Source: Symbiodinium natans
Taxonomy: Eukaryota > Sar > Dinophyceae > Suessiales > Symbiodiniaceae
Direction: 5' to 3'
DNA: 64,000 bases
Assembly (NCBI GenBank): GCA_905221605.1
Contig: CAJNDS010000890.1
Location: forward strand, 546,063-610,062
This document shows positions 8,919 through 18,589 of the stretch, in pieces. How positions within the stretch are numbered: position 1 is the first letter of the stretch; every line of letters starts with the position of its first letter. The position numbers and the translations under genes are program-made. The notes beneath the pieces are model-generated. The model did no database searches. It was not told where the DNA came from and was given only the letters and a program-made list of their open reading frames with translations.

Positions 8919-9179
8919 CTATAGGTGCATAAGCCTCTTATTCTAAACTTGAACCCTAAACCCTAAACCCTAAACCCTAAACCCTAAACCCTAAGCCCTA
9001 AGCCCTAAACCCTCAGGAGCTAACTACCCTAGCTCATCCCAAGAGGCTTTCTTATATACATATATATATATATGTATACACACTAGCATTCTATACTGCC
9101 AAAAAGGTCAAAGGCTACCTACCCAGTCCCTAAGAACCCTAAACCCTAAACCCTGAACCCTAAACCCTAAACCCTAGAC

Positions 9180-9253
9180 CTGAAGCAGGGTCATTGGGAC
9201 CCACACTCCGGTAAGAGCGATTCGTGGGAGTGAGGTGGCGACGCGTCGTTGCC
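9180..9253 (-). CDS. candidate internal exon, 24 codons
   Basis: Reads ATTRRHLTPTNRSYRSVGPN; acceptor CCATAACAG, donor GTCTAGGG, itself a heptamer variant. Confidence 0.4.
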
Positions 9254-9314
9254 CTGTTATGGCATGGCTTAGGGATTTCGGGGATGAAGGGATTTGGGGT
9301 TTCGGGGTTTAGGG

Positions 9315-9405
9315 TCTAAGGATGGGCTATTAAGCCTTTTAATCCCAATAATCAATCCCATAAAGGGCCGTTTTAAGGGTTATCGGGTAGCATAGCCCAT
9401 CCTTG
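9315..9405. mobile_element. small inverted-repeat (MITE-like) element
   Basis: AAGGATGGGCTAT at the left and ATAGCCCATCCTT at the right form perfect 13-base inverted ends around an AT-rich core with inner dyads. Noncoding. Confidence 0.6.
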
Positions 9406-9564
9406 CATGGCATGGATTAGGGGTTTCGGTAGGGGGTTACGGGGTTTTAGGGGTTTTCGCGGTTGTGTCCTGTTTGTCTGAAAGGAACAGAGCTGCCAGG
9501 TAGGGAGTACAGGGGCTTTGACTTCATCCTTGGGGTTGTTGAGGCTGTTGTGGTGGGCTTTTTA

Positions 9565-9672
9565 AGACCCGAGAGTAACCTAGGAATATAGTGGGTGCCC
9601 TTGTTGGTTTCAAAGGGCTTATACGGGAACCTAAACCCTAAAATAGTGGAACAAGGGTCTACTCTGGGACCT
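9565..9672. mobile_element. MITE family C copy
   Basis: Ends AGACCCGAGAGTAACCTAGG and GGTCTACTCTGGGACCT. The interior contains a short heptamer run (CCTAAACCCTAAAA). Confidence 0.6.
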
Positions 9673-10153
9673 AAAACTCTAAACCCTAAACCCTAAACCC
9701 TAAACCCTAAACCCTAAACCCTAAACCCCCTAAACCCTAAACCCTAAACCCTAACCCTAAACCCTAAACTGGTTTTATTGAGGGATGTTCAGGCAACCTT
9801 ACACACCTTCACAGTACACCTGAACTCTTAGGGGAGTTTCATGGTCTCTTAGTATGGGGCCTTGAAGAGAGACCTCTTATAAACCCAATACAACCCAAGG
9901 GCCAATACTTCAGAACCCTTTTAAAGGAGGTAAGGGATTATGTTACGGGCCCGTCAAACTACCTTAGACGAGAAACCCTAAGCACCAAACCCTACCAGTT
10001 GCCCTTGGGTTTCTTTCTATTCTCTAGCTGTTTGAGGAAGTTCTGCATTCTGACTGAAACATCCTTAGAACCCAAAGACCCAAAACCCTCGATGTTGCAA
10101 GGACAACCTAAACATGATTGCCTTAAAGCCCAAACCCCAAAATCCCTAATACT

Positions 10154-10263
10154 CTATTATTTGCTTAAGAACTCCATAAGAAAAAATAATCATAGTCCCC
10201 ATATTACCCTTTATAAGGAAGAACGTTTTGTGTTTTTGTTGGGGTTCCTAAGCAATTAGTAGT
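10154..10263. mobile_element. MITE family D copy (ACTATTTGCTTAAGAAC ends)
   Basis: Left end CTATTATTTGCTTAAGAAC, right end GTTCCTAAGCAATTAGTAG, inverse of each other. Relatives at 14877 and 26008. Noncoding. Confidence 0.65.
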
Positions 10264-10274
10264 ACTATAGGGGC

Positions 10275-10485
10275 TGGAATATGAATGGCAGGTGGAGCCA
10301 TACGAGTCCTGCAGATGGCATGAGCTTCCCTCCATGACCAGGTGCGAGACCCTAAACCCTAAACCCTAAACCCTGAACCCTAGACCCTCTACGCTCTACA
10401 CCCTCAATCCTAAACCCTAAGCAAAACTCACACCTGCAGGATGAGTACTCCCACCCCTCCCTATAAAAACTACAGCACGCCGAAA
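10275..10485 (-). CDS. two candidate exons (10434-10485, 10275-10329)
   Basis: 10434-10485 reads FRRAVVFIGRGGSTHPA with a canonical CAG|GTGTGAGT donor. 10275-10329 reads GSSCHLQDSYGSTCHSYS with a GC donor. A CCCTAAA run lies in the intron between them. Confidence 0.4.
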
Positions 10486-10582
10486 CTTCACATGTAACGT
10501 ACTTGTTTCGACCCAAAACCCAAAACCCTAAACCCGTATCGCACAGCTGGGGTGTCGTGTTTAGTTTAGGGTTTAAGCCCAC

Positions 10583-10680
10583 AGCGCCTCAAGAGGAACG
10601 TCGTCCCGCATGCCGCTGCTGTGCGTGTGCTGGCACGACTCGTCAGGCACCTCGTTTTTCGGCTTGCCACGAACATGTGG
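10583..10680 (-). CDS. candidate exon, 32 codons
   Basis: Open for 32 codons, PHVRGKPKNEVPDESCQHTH then SSGMRDDVPLEA; acceptor ATGCGTGCGCAG, donor GTGGGC. Hydrophilic composition typical of a real exon. A second minus frame is also open. Confidence 0.47.
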
Positions 10681-11023
10681 CTGCGCACGCATCCAAAATA
10701 ATCTGAACCTATATGCTGGAAACAAAAAGAAACAAGAAACTTCCGCCCCTAAACCTAAACCCTAAACCCTAAACCCTAAACCCTAAACCCTAGAACACCC
10801 CGCCCCCAACATGAAGGGGGACTGAGTGAGGATGTGACTTCGAGGCTTGTCTGGGGGGGATACCACCCTTATAGGGTTAGGATACTATACAAAAGGAAGT
10901 CCTTAGGGTTTAGGGTTTTTGGGGGGTTCAGGGTTTAGGGGATCCATCCCAAACCGTAAACCTGCGGCCTAAGCCCTGAACAGAAGTGGGCATTTCCCAA
11001 AATTAGAGGAGCTCCTCACTCAC

Positions 11024-11052
11024 CCCGAACTGTCCTACAGTCCGCATTTCTT
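11024..11052 (-). CDS. micro-exon candidate
   Basis: Reads EMRTVGQFG. Acceptor GGGGTTCCTAG and textbook donor GTGAGTGAG. Only 29 bp, but the splice signals are among the best in the window. Confidence 0.35.
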
Positions 11053-11157
11053 CTAGGAACCCCTGAGGCGCACCCCCCCCCCCCCGCCCCCCGCCCCCCG
11101 CGAAAAAAAGGGGTACCCCTATTTTCGGAAACTCTAAACCCTAGACCCCCCTAAAAT

Positions 11158-11394
11158 CAAGGGGCACAAGGAGGGACCGCCAGAAGGGGACCCCTAATCT
11201 TATATAACTCCTTTATATACCTTATATAGCCCCTATGTACGGAAATAGCCCCAAAATAACCCTCAAGGTCCCTTATAGAGGTCCCTCCTTTAGTCCCTTG
11301 ATCAATAACTTCAATATTCCCCAAAATAACCAAACCATAAGGTAGGAATAAGATGAAGGGTCCCTTCTGGGGGTCCCTCCTTATACCCCTTAAC
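11158..11394. mobile_element. MITE-like element with about 35-bp inverted ends
   Basis: Left AAGGGGCACAAGGAGGGACC and right GGTCCCTCCTTATACCCCTT are inverse copies, extended by CCAGAAGGGGACCC / GGGTCCCTTCTGG. Noncoding; a partial relative is at 3662-3775. Confidence 0.75.
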
Positions 11395-11455
11395 ACCCTA
11401 AACCCTAAACCCTTATATGCGCCTCATTTACGTAGGTTTCACCCCTTAAGGAAAC

Positions 11456-11510
11456 CCCCCGAAGTCGGCGCCGGCATATCTGGCTCCGTCGTGGCGTCGC
11501 TGGGCCCTCC
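11456..11510 (-). CDS. candidate internal exon, 18 codons
   Basis: Reads GGPSDATTEPDMPAPTSG after a very strong C-tract acceptor (CCCCCCCTGCTGCAG) and before GTTTCC. Confidence 0.47.
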
Positions 11511-11658
11511 CTGCAGCAGGGGGGGGGGGGGGGCTTGAGAGTTTAGGGTTTTGGGTTTTGTGACGGGTTTCGGGTTTCGGGTTTAGGGTTTAGGGTTTGG
11601 GGTTTAGGGTTTAGGGTTTAGGGTTTAGAGGTTAGAGTTTAGGGTTTCGTGACGGGAC

Positions 11659-11734
11659 GATGTTTGAGGGTAAGTTCACGGAAGCCGAAGCCGGCAAAAA
11701 GGACACTAAGCGTCCCGCTGGGGGTCCCAGGGGT
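11659..11734 (-). CDS. candidate internal exon, 25 codons
   Basis: Reads TPGTPSGTLSVLFAGFGFRE then LTLKH; acceptor CTACATCCCTAG, donor GTCCCG. Confidence 0.42.
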
Positions 11735-11875
11735 CTAGGGATGTAGGAGCCCCCCTCTATTGGGGGCTAGGAAGGTTTCGCTGGGCACAAGCCCCCACGA
11801 GCACCCTAAACCCTAAACCCTAAACCCTAAACCCTAAACCCTAAACCCTAAACCCTAAACCCCGAAACCCTAAAC

Positions 11876-11943
11876 TCGAAGAACCACCGGTGGCTTATCC
11901 CTTGCTGGGGGGCTGAAGTACCGCGGCCAGAGGATGGTCGCTG
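11876..11943 (-). CDS. candidate internal exon, 22 codons
   Basis: Reads QRPSSGRGTSAPQQGISHRW then FF; acceptor CTGAAAAAG, array-derived donor GTTTAGGG. Confidence 0.43.
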
Positions 11944-12330
11944 CTTTTTCAGGGCGCAGCAATAGGGGGTTTTGGACTTGGGGCTGAGGGGTTGAGGGGT
12001 TTAGGGGTTGAGGGGTTGAGGGGTTGAGGGGTTTAGGGTTTTAGGGGTTTTAGGGGTTTTAGGGGTTTAGGGTTTATAGAGGGGTTCAGGGGTTTAGAGG
12101 TTTAGGGGCCTAGGGTTAGAAGTTCAGGGTTTGGGGTTTTAGGGGTTAGGGTTTAGGGTGTAAGGGTGTAAGGGGTTCGGGTCCGCAACGGTCCGCAGCG
12201 GTCCGCAGGGTTTGCAGGGTTCCTTAGAAGCTTGCCAATGTGGACGGTCGGGGGAAGCCAAGTCGTCTGCTGCACTTTGCCACGACAGCATCGATGGGAA
12301 CGTGGAACTCTTGGAAATCTCAGGGTTTAC

Positions 12331-12382
12331 GATATTGGGGGGCGGTGCCAGTAATCGTTCGAAGCTCCGTGCTGCCAGGCTG
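12331..12382 (-). CDS. candidate internal exon, 17 codons
   Basis: Reads QPGSTELRTITGTAPQY; acceptor CCCTACTTTGCAG, donor GTAAACCC. Confidence 0.45.
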
Positions 12383-12456
12383 CTGCAAAGTAGGGCTGGT
12401 CGCCAGCACTCTTAGGCGGCGGGTATTGTGGCTTTCTCTTCTTCGTCGGCATCTAC

Positions 12457-12618
12457 GTAGGTGTGGGAGTGGCCTTCTTTTGGCTTCTTCTGCTTGGGTG
12501 CCGATCCGGCTGCCACCACTTTCTCCCAGTCTTCCAGAAGCAGCCTTTCCACCAAACAGAAGTCCCAAGCCCCTCCCTCTCTCTCTCTCTCAAAGAAATC
12601 CCCCAAAGTCCCCAAACT
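12457..12618 (-). CDS. candidate exon, 54 codons
   Basis: Reads SLGTLGDFFEREREGGAWDF, VERLLLEDWEKVVAAG, then a basic KQKKPKEGHSHTY. Acceptor TTCTATGCAG, donor GTAGAT. If that donor is not used the frame runs on to YVDADEEEKATIPAA and a TAA at 12412, giving an acidic C-terminus. A CT/GA microsatellite codes the ERERE part. Confidence 0.45.
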
Positions 12619-13062
12619 CTGCATAGAATATAGGGGTCGGAATCATTACTAATAGTATTCATTCCCTTTAGGTCCCTTTATAAGTATACTCGAAGAACCC
12701 CCAAAACTCTCTTCTAATTACTCAGGCCCCTATATCTAATGCTTTCGGGTTGACGAAGCATCTTCAAGACCCACAACGCCAAAGCCTCGCGCACGCACGC
12801 GGTATTTTAGCATTTTGGAGGGCGCAGGGCCCAAACCCTAAACCCAAGCCCTGAAGCCCTGATCCTGAAAGCGAAGCCCTAGACACCTCGAGTATGAGCC
12901 TACATCTCATGCGGGTTTACTCTTTGAAGGTACAGGGCTCAAGGCCTAGGATCGTTAATACTGCGTACCAAACCCTAAACCCTAAACCCTAAACCCTAAA
13001 CCCTAAACCCTAAACCCTTCAGGGCTTTAGGGATGCGAGGGGCTGATCTCGTTTTCCCCTAC

Positions 13063-13109
13063 CACAACATGGGTGCCTCGCCCCCAGGAGTCTCCTTCCA
13101 GGAGAGCTC
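13063..13109 (-). CDS. candidate internal exon, 15 codons
   Basis: Reads ELSWKETPGGEAPML; acceptor AAGCCAG, donor GTAGGGG. The plus strand has SLLPGELLACGFQS ending at GTTTAGGG. Confidence 0.35.
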
Positions 13110-13126
13110 CTGGCTTGTGGCTTCCA

Positions 13127-13802
13127 AAGCCGTTTAGGGTTTGGGGTTTAGGGTTTAGGGTAAAGGGTTTAGGGTTTAGGCTTTAGGGTTTAGGGTTTAG
13201 GCTTTAGGGTTTAGGGTTTAGGGCTTAGGGTTTAGGGTTTAGGGTTTAGGGTTTAGGGTTTAGGGTTTAGGGTTTAGGGTTTAGGGTTTTTTAGGGTTTA
13301 GGGTTTTAGGGTTTAGGGTTTAGGGTTAGTTTAGGCTTTAGGCTTTTGGGCTTAGGCGGGTTTTAGGGTTTAGGGTTTAGGGTTTTTTTTAGGGGTTTAG
13401 GGTTTAGGCTTTAGGGTTTAGTGGGTTTAGTTTAGGGTTTCGGGTTTAGGGTTTAGGGTTTAGGCTTTAGGGTTTAGGGTTAGGGCTTAGGGCTTAGGGT
13501 TAGGGTTTAGGGTTTAGGGTTTAGGCTTGAGGCTTTAGGCTTTAGGGTTTAGGGTTTAGGGTTTAGGGTTTAGGGTTTAGGGTTTAGGGTTTAGGCTTTA
13601 GGCTTTAGGCTTTAGGGTTTAGGGTTTAGGGTTTGGGGTTTAGGGTTTAGGGTTTAGGCTTTAGGCTTTAGGCTTTAGGGTTTAGAGTTTAGAGTTTAGG
13701 GTTTAGGGTTTAGGGTTTAGTGGGTTTAGGGTTTAGGGTTTAGGGTTTAGGGTTTAGGGTTTAGGGTTTAGGGTTTAGGGTTTAGGGTTTAGGGTTTAGG
13801 GT
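13127..13802 (+). repeat. longest TTTAGGG array, about 675 bp
   Basis: More than 85 heptamers, with interspersed TTTAGGC, TTTAGAG and TTTTAGGG variants in higher-order blocks (for example repeated TTTAGGCTTTAGGC). No unique sequence over 10 bases inside it. Confidence 0.95.
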
Positions 13803-13812
13803 GGGTAGCTGC

Positions 13813-13861
13813 ATGGTCCCTTTAATGTTCCCGGACGCTCCCTTGCCTTCCTTAAACGGTT
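13813..13861 (-). CDS. weak candidate exon
   Basis: Reads NRLRKARERPGTLKGP after acceptor CCATACCTCAG. A GC donor is possible; otherwise the frame stops on the heptamer's TAA (SYPP then stop). Confidence 0.32.
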
Positions 13862-14109
13862 CTGAGGTATGGGCTCTTGGGTTTAATAGGGTTTAGGGTT
13901 TAGGGTTTAGGGTTTAGGCGTATAGAACTGTTCCCCAGCTAAGGGCCCATAATGGCCGAGATTAAGGGACCATGAAACTACTCTAAGATAAGGCCCTGGT
14001 ATCTCCAACCTTTGGCCCTGGCCCAAGTCAGAGAAAGCCCCAAACCCTAAATGGAGTTTAGGGTTTAGGGTTTAGGGTTTGGGGTTTGGGGTTTGGGGTT
14101 TAGGGCTAC

Positions 14110-14163
14110 TTGGAGATGCAGAACTGGGAGGTGGCGTAACTATTAGTTTTGCTGGTCATCACC
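14110..14163 (-). CDS. candidate internal exon, 17 codons
   Basis: Reads VMTSKTNSYATSQFCIS; acceptor GAAACCAG, donor GTAGCCC. Confidence 0.4.
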
Positions 14164-14252
14164 CTGGTTTCGGGATGTCTTATTCAATTTGAAACCCCTA
14201 AACCCTAAACCCTAAACCCTAAACCCGAAACCCTAAACCCTAAACCCTGAAC

Positions 14253-14305
14253 CCTAAAAAGCCGGCGGGGCAAACACCAGCAATAAGGGCAGCAGTCTCC
14301 TTCTT
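14253..14305 (-). CDS. candidate internal exon, 17 codons
   Basis: Reads KKETAALIAGVCPAGFL; acceptor CTTGTCTTTAAAG, donor GTTCAGGG (heptamer variant). Confidence 0.42.
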
Positions 14306-14485
14306 CTTTAAAGACAAGCCCCCCCCCCCCCCCCCCCCTCTCGCCCCTCCCCCTGGGCTAAGGGAGGGTTTGGGGTTCAGATTAGGGGTTAAGGGTTCAG
14401 GGTTTAGGGTTCAGGTTAAGGGTTAAGGGTTAAGGGTTAAGAGTTTAGGCCCCCCCCCCCGCCCCCTCCGGCTTCTTGGGCGAAC

Positions 14486-14522
14486 CTCCAGTCAAAGAGT
14501 GCCAGCAGGGTGTGCCCCCGAG
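14486..14522 (-). CDS. candidate short exon
   Basis: Reads LGGTPCWHSLTG; acceptor ATAGCTTTCTCAG, donor GTTCG. Confidence 0.36.
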
Positions 14523-14562
14523 CTGAGAAAGCTATGGTCTGAACCCGTCCAACTACGACCTT

Positions 14563-14722
14563 ATACGGCATTATAAAGTATTATTAAAGGTAGTATGATA
14601 CTGTATGATAAAGTTAGTATTATATTTTATAGCATTATAAAGTTAGTATTATACAGTATGATAGAGTACTATAAACAATTATGAAGTCTTGTAAAGTATC
14701 ATAAAGTTTTGTGAAGCCGTGA
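14563..14722. repeat. AT-rich degenerate repeat
   Basis: About 160 bp built from variants of TATAAAGTTAGTATTATA, quite unlike the GC-rich surroundings. Possibly a decayed MITE core. Confidence 0.6.
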
Positions 14723-14761
14723 ATCATGACTGAAGGGCACGCCCCTGCGAGCCTTCTTCAC

Positions 14762-14809
14762 CGCAGGCTGCGTCGAGTTGATGTGCCGGGTGCCCTTGGC
14801 TGAGGGGCA
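14762..14809 (-). CDS. candidate exon, 16 codons or more
   Basis: Reads CPSAKGTRHINSTQPA up to a GTGAAG donor. The frame continues VKKARRGVPFSHDSRL to a TGA near 14699. Acceptor CACCACGCTTCAG. Confidence 0.43.
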
Positions 14810-14876
14810 CTGAAGCGTGGTGGGGCTGGTAGCAACCTATCCTCAATCCTCAACCCTCAAGCCTCAAGACTAAACT

Positions 14877-14994
14877 GTTTGCTTAAGAACCCCCCCCCCC
14901 CCCCCCAAAAAAAAAAAAAAAAAGATCATAGGCCCTATATTGCCCTTATAAGGATGAAGACTTTTTTTTCAGGGGTGTTCTTAAGCAAATAGTA
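14877..14994. mobile_element. MITE family D copy with poly-C/poly-A expansion
   Basis: Ends GTTTGCTTAAGAACCCC and GTTCTTAAGCAAATAGTAG. The left subterminal part has grown into C and A homopolymers. Confidence 0.65.
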
Positions 14995-15043
14995 GCAAAC
15001 CCTCAGCCATAAACCCTCAACCCTAAACCCCCCCACACAGAAC

Positions 15044-15078
15044 CCGAAAGGGGCTGACTGTCCAGCACCTCGTCTTGG
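15044..15078 (-). CDS. candidate short exon
   Basis: Reads PRRGAGQSAPF; acceptor GGCCCCTGCAAAG, donor GTTCTG. Confidence 0.32.
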
Positions 15079-15267
15079 CTTTGCAGGGGCCAAAAAACTA
15101 GGGCATTAGGGTCTCTACATGCATTAAATGCACATGTGCGCGTGTACATAAATATATGTATATATATATATATACATCTTTATTTATTTGTGTTTATTTA
15201 TTTGTTTTCATTTATCTGTTTTTTTAATTTATTTACTTATTTATGTATTTATGTGTATATATCTTGC

Positions 15268-15352
15268 TTCTTTCCATGTGTGTATAGGCGATGCTAAGCT
15301 GGGTTCTGCTCAAACAAAAAGGCCCATACGATCTGTGCACCCACAGCCATCG
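15268..15352 (-). CDS. two short exon candidates (15330-15352, 15268-15305)
   Basis: 15330-15352 reads RWLWVHR with donor GTATGG. 15268-15305 reads TQLSIAYTHMER from a strong acceptor CCTTTTTGTTTGAGCAG, with a GC donor or continuation to a TAA. Confidence 0.33.
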
Positions 15353-15401
15353 CTTGCAAAGTGTGTACATTTCAGCTATTTCTATTTCAGCATTCTGAAC
15401 C

Positions 15402-15541
15402 CTGGAACCCTAAACCCTAAACCCCTAAACCCCTAAACCCCTAAACCCCTAAACCCCTAAACCCCTAAACCCCTAAACCCTAAACCCTAAACCCTAAACC
15501 CTATAAACCCTAAACCCTAAACCCTAACCCTAAACCCTAAA
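15402..15541 (-). repeat. CCCTAAA / CCCCTAAA arrays
   Basis: A block of 8-base CCCCTAAA units (15412-15470) passes into 7-base CCCTAAA units. This is a shift of repeat length within one array. Confidence 0.9.
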
Positions 15542-15550
15542 GTCAGTTGC

Positions 15551-15628
15551 CCAGGCAAGCCGCATCCTGGCTCGTGCCATCACGTTGAGCAGACTCCGGG
15601 GATATCGCAACGCGGCGTTGTCTCATTC
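15551..15628 (-). CDS. candidate internal exon, 25 codons
   Basis: Reads MRQRRVAISPESAQRDGTSQ then DAACL; acceptor TGCATTAAG, GC donor GCAACTG. Confidence 0.42.
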
Positions 15629-16161
15629 CTTAATGCACAAACTGGGTGGGGTTTAGGGTTTAGGGTATAGGGTATAGGATGTGGGTATAGGGTATAGGGT
15701 TTTGGGTTTTGGGTTTAGGGGGTTTAGGGTTGAGGGTTTAAAGTTTAGGGTGTGCTTTAAGTTCTCATAAACAGTAAGACCTAAACCCTAACTCTCTCGG
15801 CTGGGGACATTTTTTGAGAACCCTATTCAGCAAACCCTGAAGAAAGACCTAAATTCCAATCTCTAATCTAAGCTAACAACTCCTACAACATTGGACCCTA
15901 CACCCCTGGGCCCTAAACCCCGCAATCCAATCAAACCCTAAACCCTAAACCCTGTAGACCCTAGACCCTAAACCCTAAAGCCCGCATAGGGTCGAACCAC
16001 AGGGGTGCGAGCCAACTCTTAACCCTAAGCGCCAAGCCCCAAGCCCGAAAACTAAACCCCAACACCCTGAAATCCTACGCCCTCTGAACCCTAAAAGCCC
16101 CTAAATTCAAAGCAACAACAACTCCTCGCTATAAACCCTAAACCTTGAACCCTGCGTAAAC

Positions 16162-16213
16162 CAAGCAAGAGGCCGCTGGTGATATCCGGAGACGCAGTGC
16201 TCTCCTGTGGACA
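16162..16213 (-). CDS. candidate internal exon, 17 codons
   Basis: Reads CPQESTASPDITSGLLL; acceptor CACACCCCAGCAG, donor GTTTACG. Confidence 0.44.
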
Positions 16214-16495
16214 CTGCTGGGGTGTGGGGTTTTGGGGATTTGGGTTTTTGGGGTTTTGGGGGTTTTGGGGGCTTTGGGGGTTTTTGGGGGTTCTTGGGTT
16301 TTATTTGGGGTTCTTGGGTTTTATTTGGGGTTCTGGGGTTTGGGGTATTTAGGAGGGCTTGGTGGTTTCTAGTGGGAGTAGGGCGCTTAGTGTGGTTCAG
16401 TGGGTTTTGTGGGTTGAGAAGGAAAGGGTGAGTTGGCTTGCCGTTTGGGTCCGGGGATTAGAGTTTGGTGACTTTAGAGTGTGTGCTAGGTGCAC

Positions 16496-16763
16496 AAAGC
16501 ATCTAGGCCAGAATCCAGGCCGCTTGCTTGCATCCTATTTGTGCCCACCCTGCCACTCAGATTACTCTCAGGGTCTTAGGGGTCAGGGTTTTTTGTTTCC
16601 TGCAGCTGTCCGACACTCACCTACATCTGCGCAAAGGGGGTTTATATGTGAAAAAAAACCTTTGGCAAGCAACAAGTTTCAACTACATCAGGCACATTCT
16701 CATCTTATAACCTAACCTACTGCCCTTGTAGAGCTGCATAAACAACTATGGTGATGGTGCTCC
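16496..16763 (-). CDS. two exon candidates (16721-16763, 16496-16555)
   Basis: 16721-16763 reads EHHHHSCLCSSTRA with donor GTAGGTTA. 16496-16555 reads GRVGTNRMQASGLDSGLDA. On the plus strand 16520-16570 reads ASYLCPPCHSDYSQ, so strand is open to doubt. Confidence 0.33.
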
Positions 16764-16891
16764 CTGTAGGAGCCAAGCCTACAGACCGACTGATACCATA
16801 TGAAACCCAAGGCCCAAAGGTTCAAAGAAAGATGTTGAAAGGGTATTGGGCTTAGGGTTTAGAGTTTAGGTTTTTGGGTTTAGGTTTAGGC

Positions 16892-16983
16892 GATCCTCGT
16901 CGCGGTCTTGTAGGCAAAGCTTCTCCTGCCGGTTCCGCAGTGCTGTCTTGAACTGTCGTGTTGGGAGGGCCCGTATTGCAAGA
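16892..16983 (-). CDS. candidate internal exon, 30 codons
   Basis: Reads LAIRALPTRQFKTALRNRQE then KLCLQDRDED, a charged helical stretch. Acceptor ATATGCACAG, GC donor. All three minus frames are open, which weakens the frame choice. Confidence 0.38.
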
Positions 16984-17147
16984 CTGTGCATATGTATATC
17001 TGTAGGTGCACATATGCGTGCGTGTATACACATGTGCATATGCTTTCCGAAGCAGAATAGCTGCAAATGAAGCGACGTGCACACTGTCATAACTTTGAAC
17101 CCAAACAAACATGCAAGTGTGTGTATACAGGCACAATGTATGCGTGG

Positions 17148-17203
17148 AAGTATATTATAGTCCCTATTGAGGACTGCTAGTATAAGGGGGAACATCCCAA
17201 GGG
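17148..17203. mobile_element. MITE family E end
   Basis: Contains GTCCCTATTGAGGACTG and TATAAGGGGGAACATCCCAA, the ends of the element seen whole at 34200-34311. Confidence 0.45.
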
Positions 17204-17299
17204 TCATATGTAATTACTGGGTCCCGAGTGAAAATGTAGGAGTGGGGGGGATAACCGGTTACGCATATCATATAGATATACATACATAAACAAATGAAT

Positions 17300-17470
17300 G
17301 AACTTCTATATATATATATATATATAACATATGTTGCATACACACACACATACATACATACATACATACATACATACGTACATACATACATATATATATA
17401 TATATGCCCATATATATGTATATATAACATCTATATGTGTATAAATAAATAAATATATATATAGCATGTA
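17300..17470. repeat. TA / TACA microsatellite
   Basis: Long runs of (TA), (CA) and (CATA). The translated ORFs here (rich in YVCM) are microsatellite artefacts. Confidence 0.9.
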
Positions 17471-17511
17471 TCTAAATAAATATGCATTGAAATATAGACA
17501 TACATGCATAC

Positions 17512-17718
17512 ATGCGTTTCATTAGCACTTTCATGAATGTGCTGGAGTGACTCTTCAGATGCTCTTGCATGTTGGACTTTGGAGATGTCCGTCAGGAAAA
17601 CTACATCTTTCCAAGAGAACGAATCACGTACACATGCTTGTTGACGAAAAGTGCAATGACATGAAGACTGGTTTGGGGAAACCGACTCGTTGAACCACAA
17701 AAACAGAACAAGCATATG
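17512..17718 (-). CDS. candidate exon, exactly 69 codons
   Basis: Begins HMLVLFLWFNESVSPNQSSC, then FRQQACVRDSFSWKDV, and ends ASEESLQHIHESANETH. Acceptor AATAGCTGCAG; the donor GTATGC falls exactly at a codon end, 207 bases later. Long, mixed composition and clean boundaries make this one of the best exon candidates. Unidentified. Confidence 0.55.
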
Positions 17719-17923
17719 CTGCAGCTATTCAAACGAGGAAGAACACGTCCCAAAAACCCGCAAAACTTTATGTCATCTGCTTCCTCAACCAGCACCCCAA
17801 ACCCTACACACCCTACACACCCTACAAACCCTGAAACTTTAGAAACCTACGGACCCTATGGACCCTGTAAACCCTATAAACCCTCTAAACCCTATAAACC
17901 CATAGACCCTATAAGCCCCAAAC

Positions 17924-17964
17924 CAGTGGTGTCCTCTTCATCCTCGCCTGTCGCATTTGGCAGC
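17924..17964 (-). CDS. candidate short exon, acidic
   Basis: Reads LPNATGEDEEDTT; acceptor ATTTGCACAG, donor GTTTGGGG. A second frame reads CQMRQARMKRTPL. Confidence 0.35.
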
Positions 17965-18215
17965 CTGTGCAAATTTTTCTTAACTATACATAGTATCTAC
18001 TTGGGCTTTAAGTTGGGTTCCTATATACTAGCTTCAGGGAACAAGTAGGGAATGGGTGCATGGACCCTCGGAGTATTGTGCGCTGCAACATAATGGCAGG
18101 ACAGCGCCCTGAACCCAAAAACCTAAACACTCACACCCTAGCACCACCCCATACGGTGTACCCTAAACCTTGACCCTAAACCCTAAGCCCATAAACCCTA
18201 AACGCTAACACTAAC

Positions 18216-18264
18216 TTGGCTGACTTCTGAACCCATCCTGAAAGTTAACTTTTAGGCTCAGTTT
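18216..18264 (-). CDS. candidate internal exon, 16 codons
   Basis: Reads KLSLKVNFQDGFRSQP; strong acceptor CCTTTTGGGTGTTTGTAG, donor GTTAGTG. Confidence 0.42.
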
Positions 18265-18462
18265 CTACAAACACCCAAAAGGGTAAAGTCCGAAGAGCCA
18301 GCCAGAAGAAAGCCAAGTTAAACACTCAACCCTAAACCCTAAACGCTAAACCCTAAACCCCAAACCGTAAACCCTAAACCCTAAACCCTAAACCCTAAAC
18401 CCTAAACCCTAAACCCTAAACCCTAACCCTGAACCTTTGCAGGGTCGGCTCCAAAGCAGAAC

Positions 18463-18515
18463 CTTCGGATGGAGCAAGGTGACGCCCTTGATGACTCGGG
18501 TGGTGACACGCGGCC
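18463..18515 (-). CDS. candidate internal exon, 17 codons
   Basis: Reads PRVTTRVIKGVTLLHPK ending at AAG|GTTCTG; acceptor GCACTGCCAG. The plus strand reads QNLRMEQGDALDDSG up to GTTTAGGG. Confidence 0.35.
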
Positions 18516-18589
18516 CTGGCAGTGCGAATGGGTTTAGGGTTTAGGGTTTAGGGTTTAGGGTTTAGGGTTTAGGGTTTAGGGTTTACTAT

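Noticed and set aside
13127-13802. CRISPR array
   Set aside because: Units are contiguous heptamers without unique spacers.
17164-17509. ORFs of 67-94 codons rich in Tyr/Ile/Met/Cys
   Set aside because: Translations of TA and CA microsatellites, not genes.
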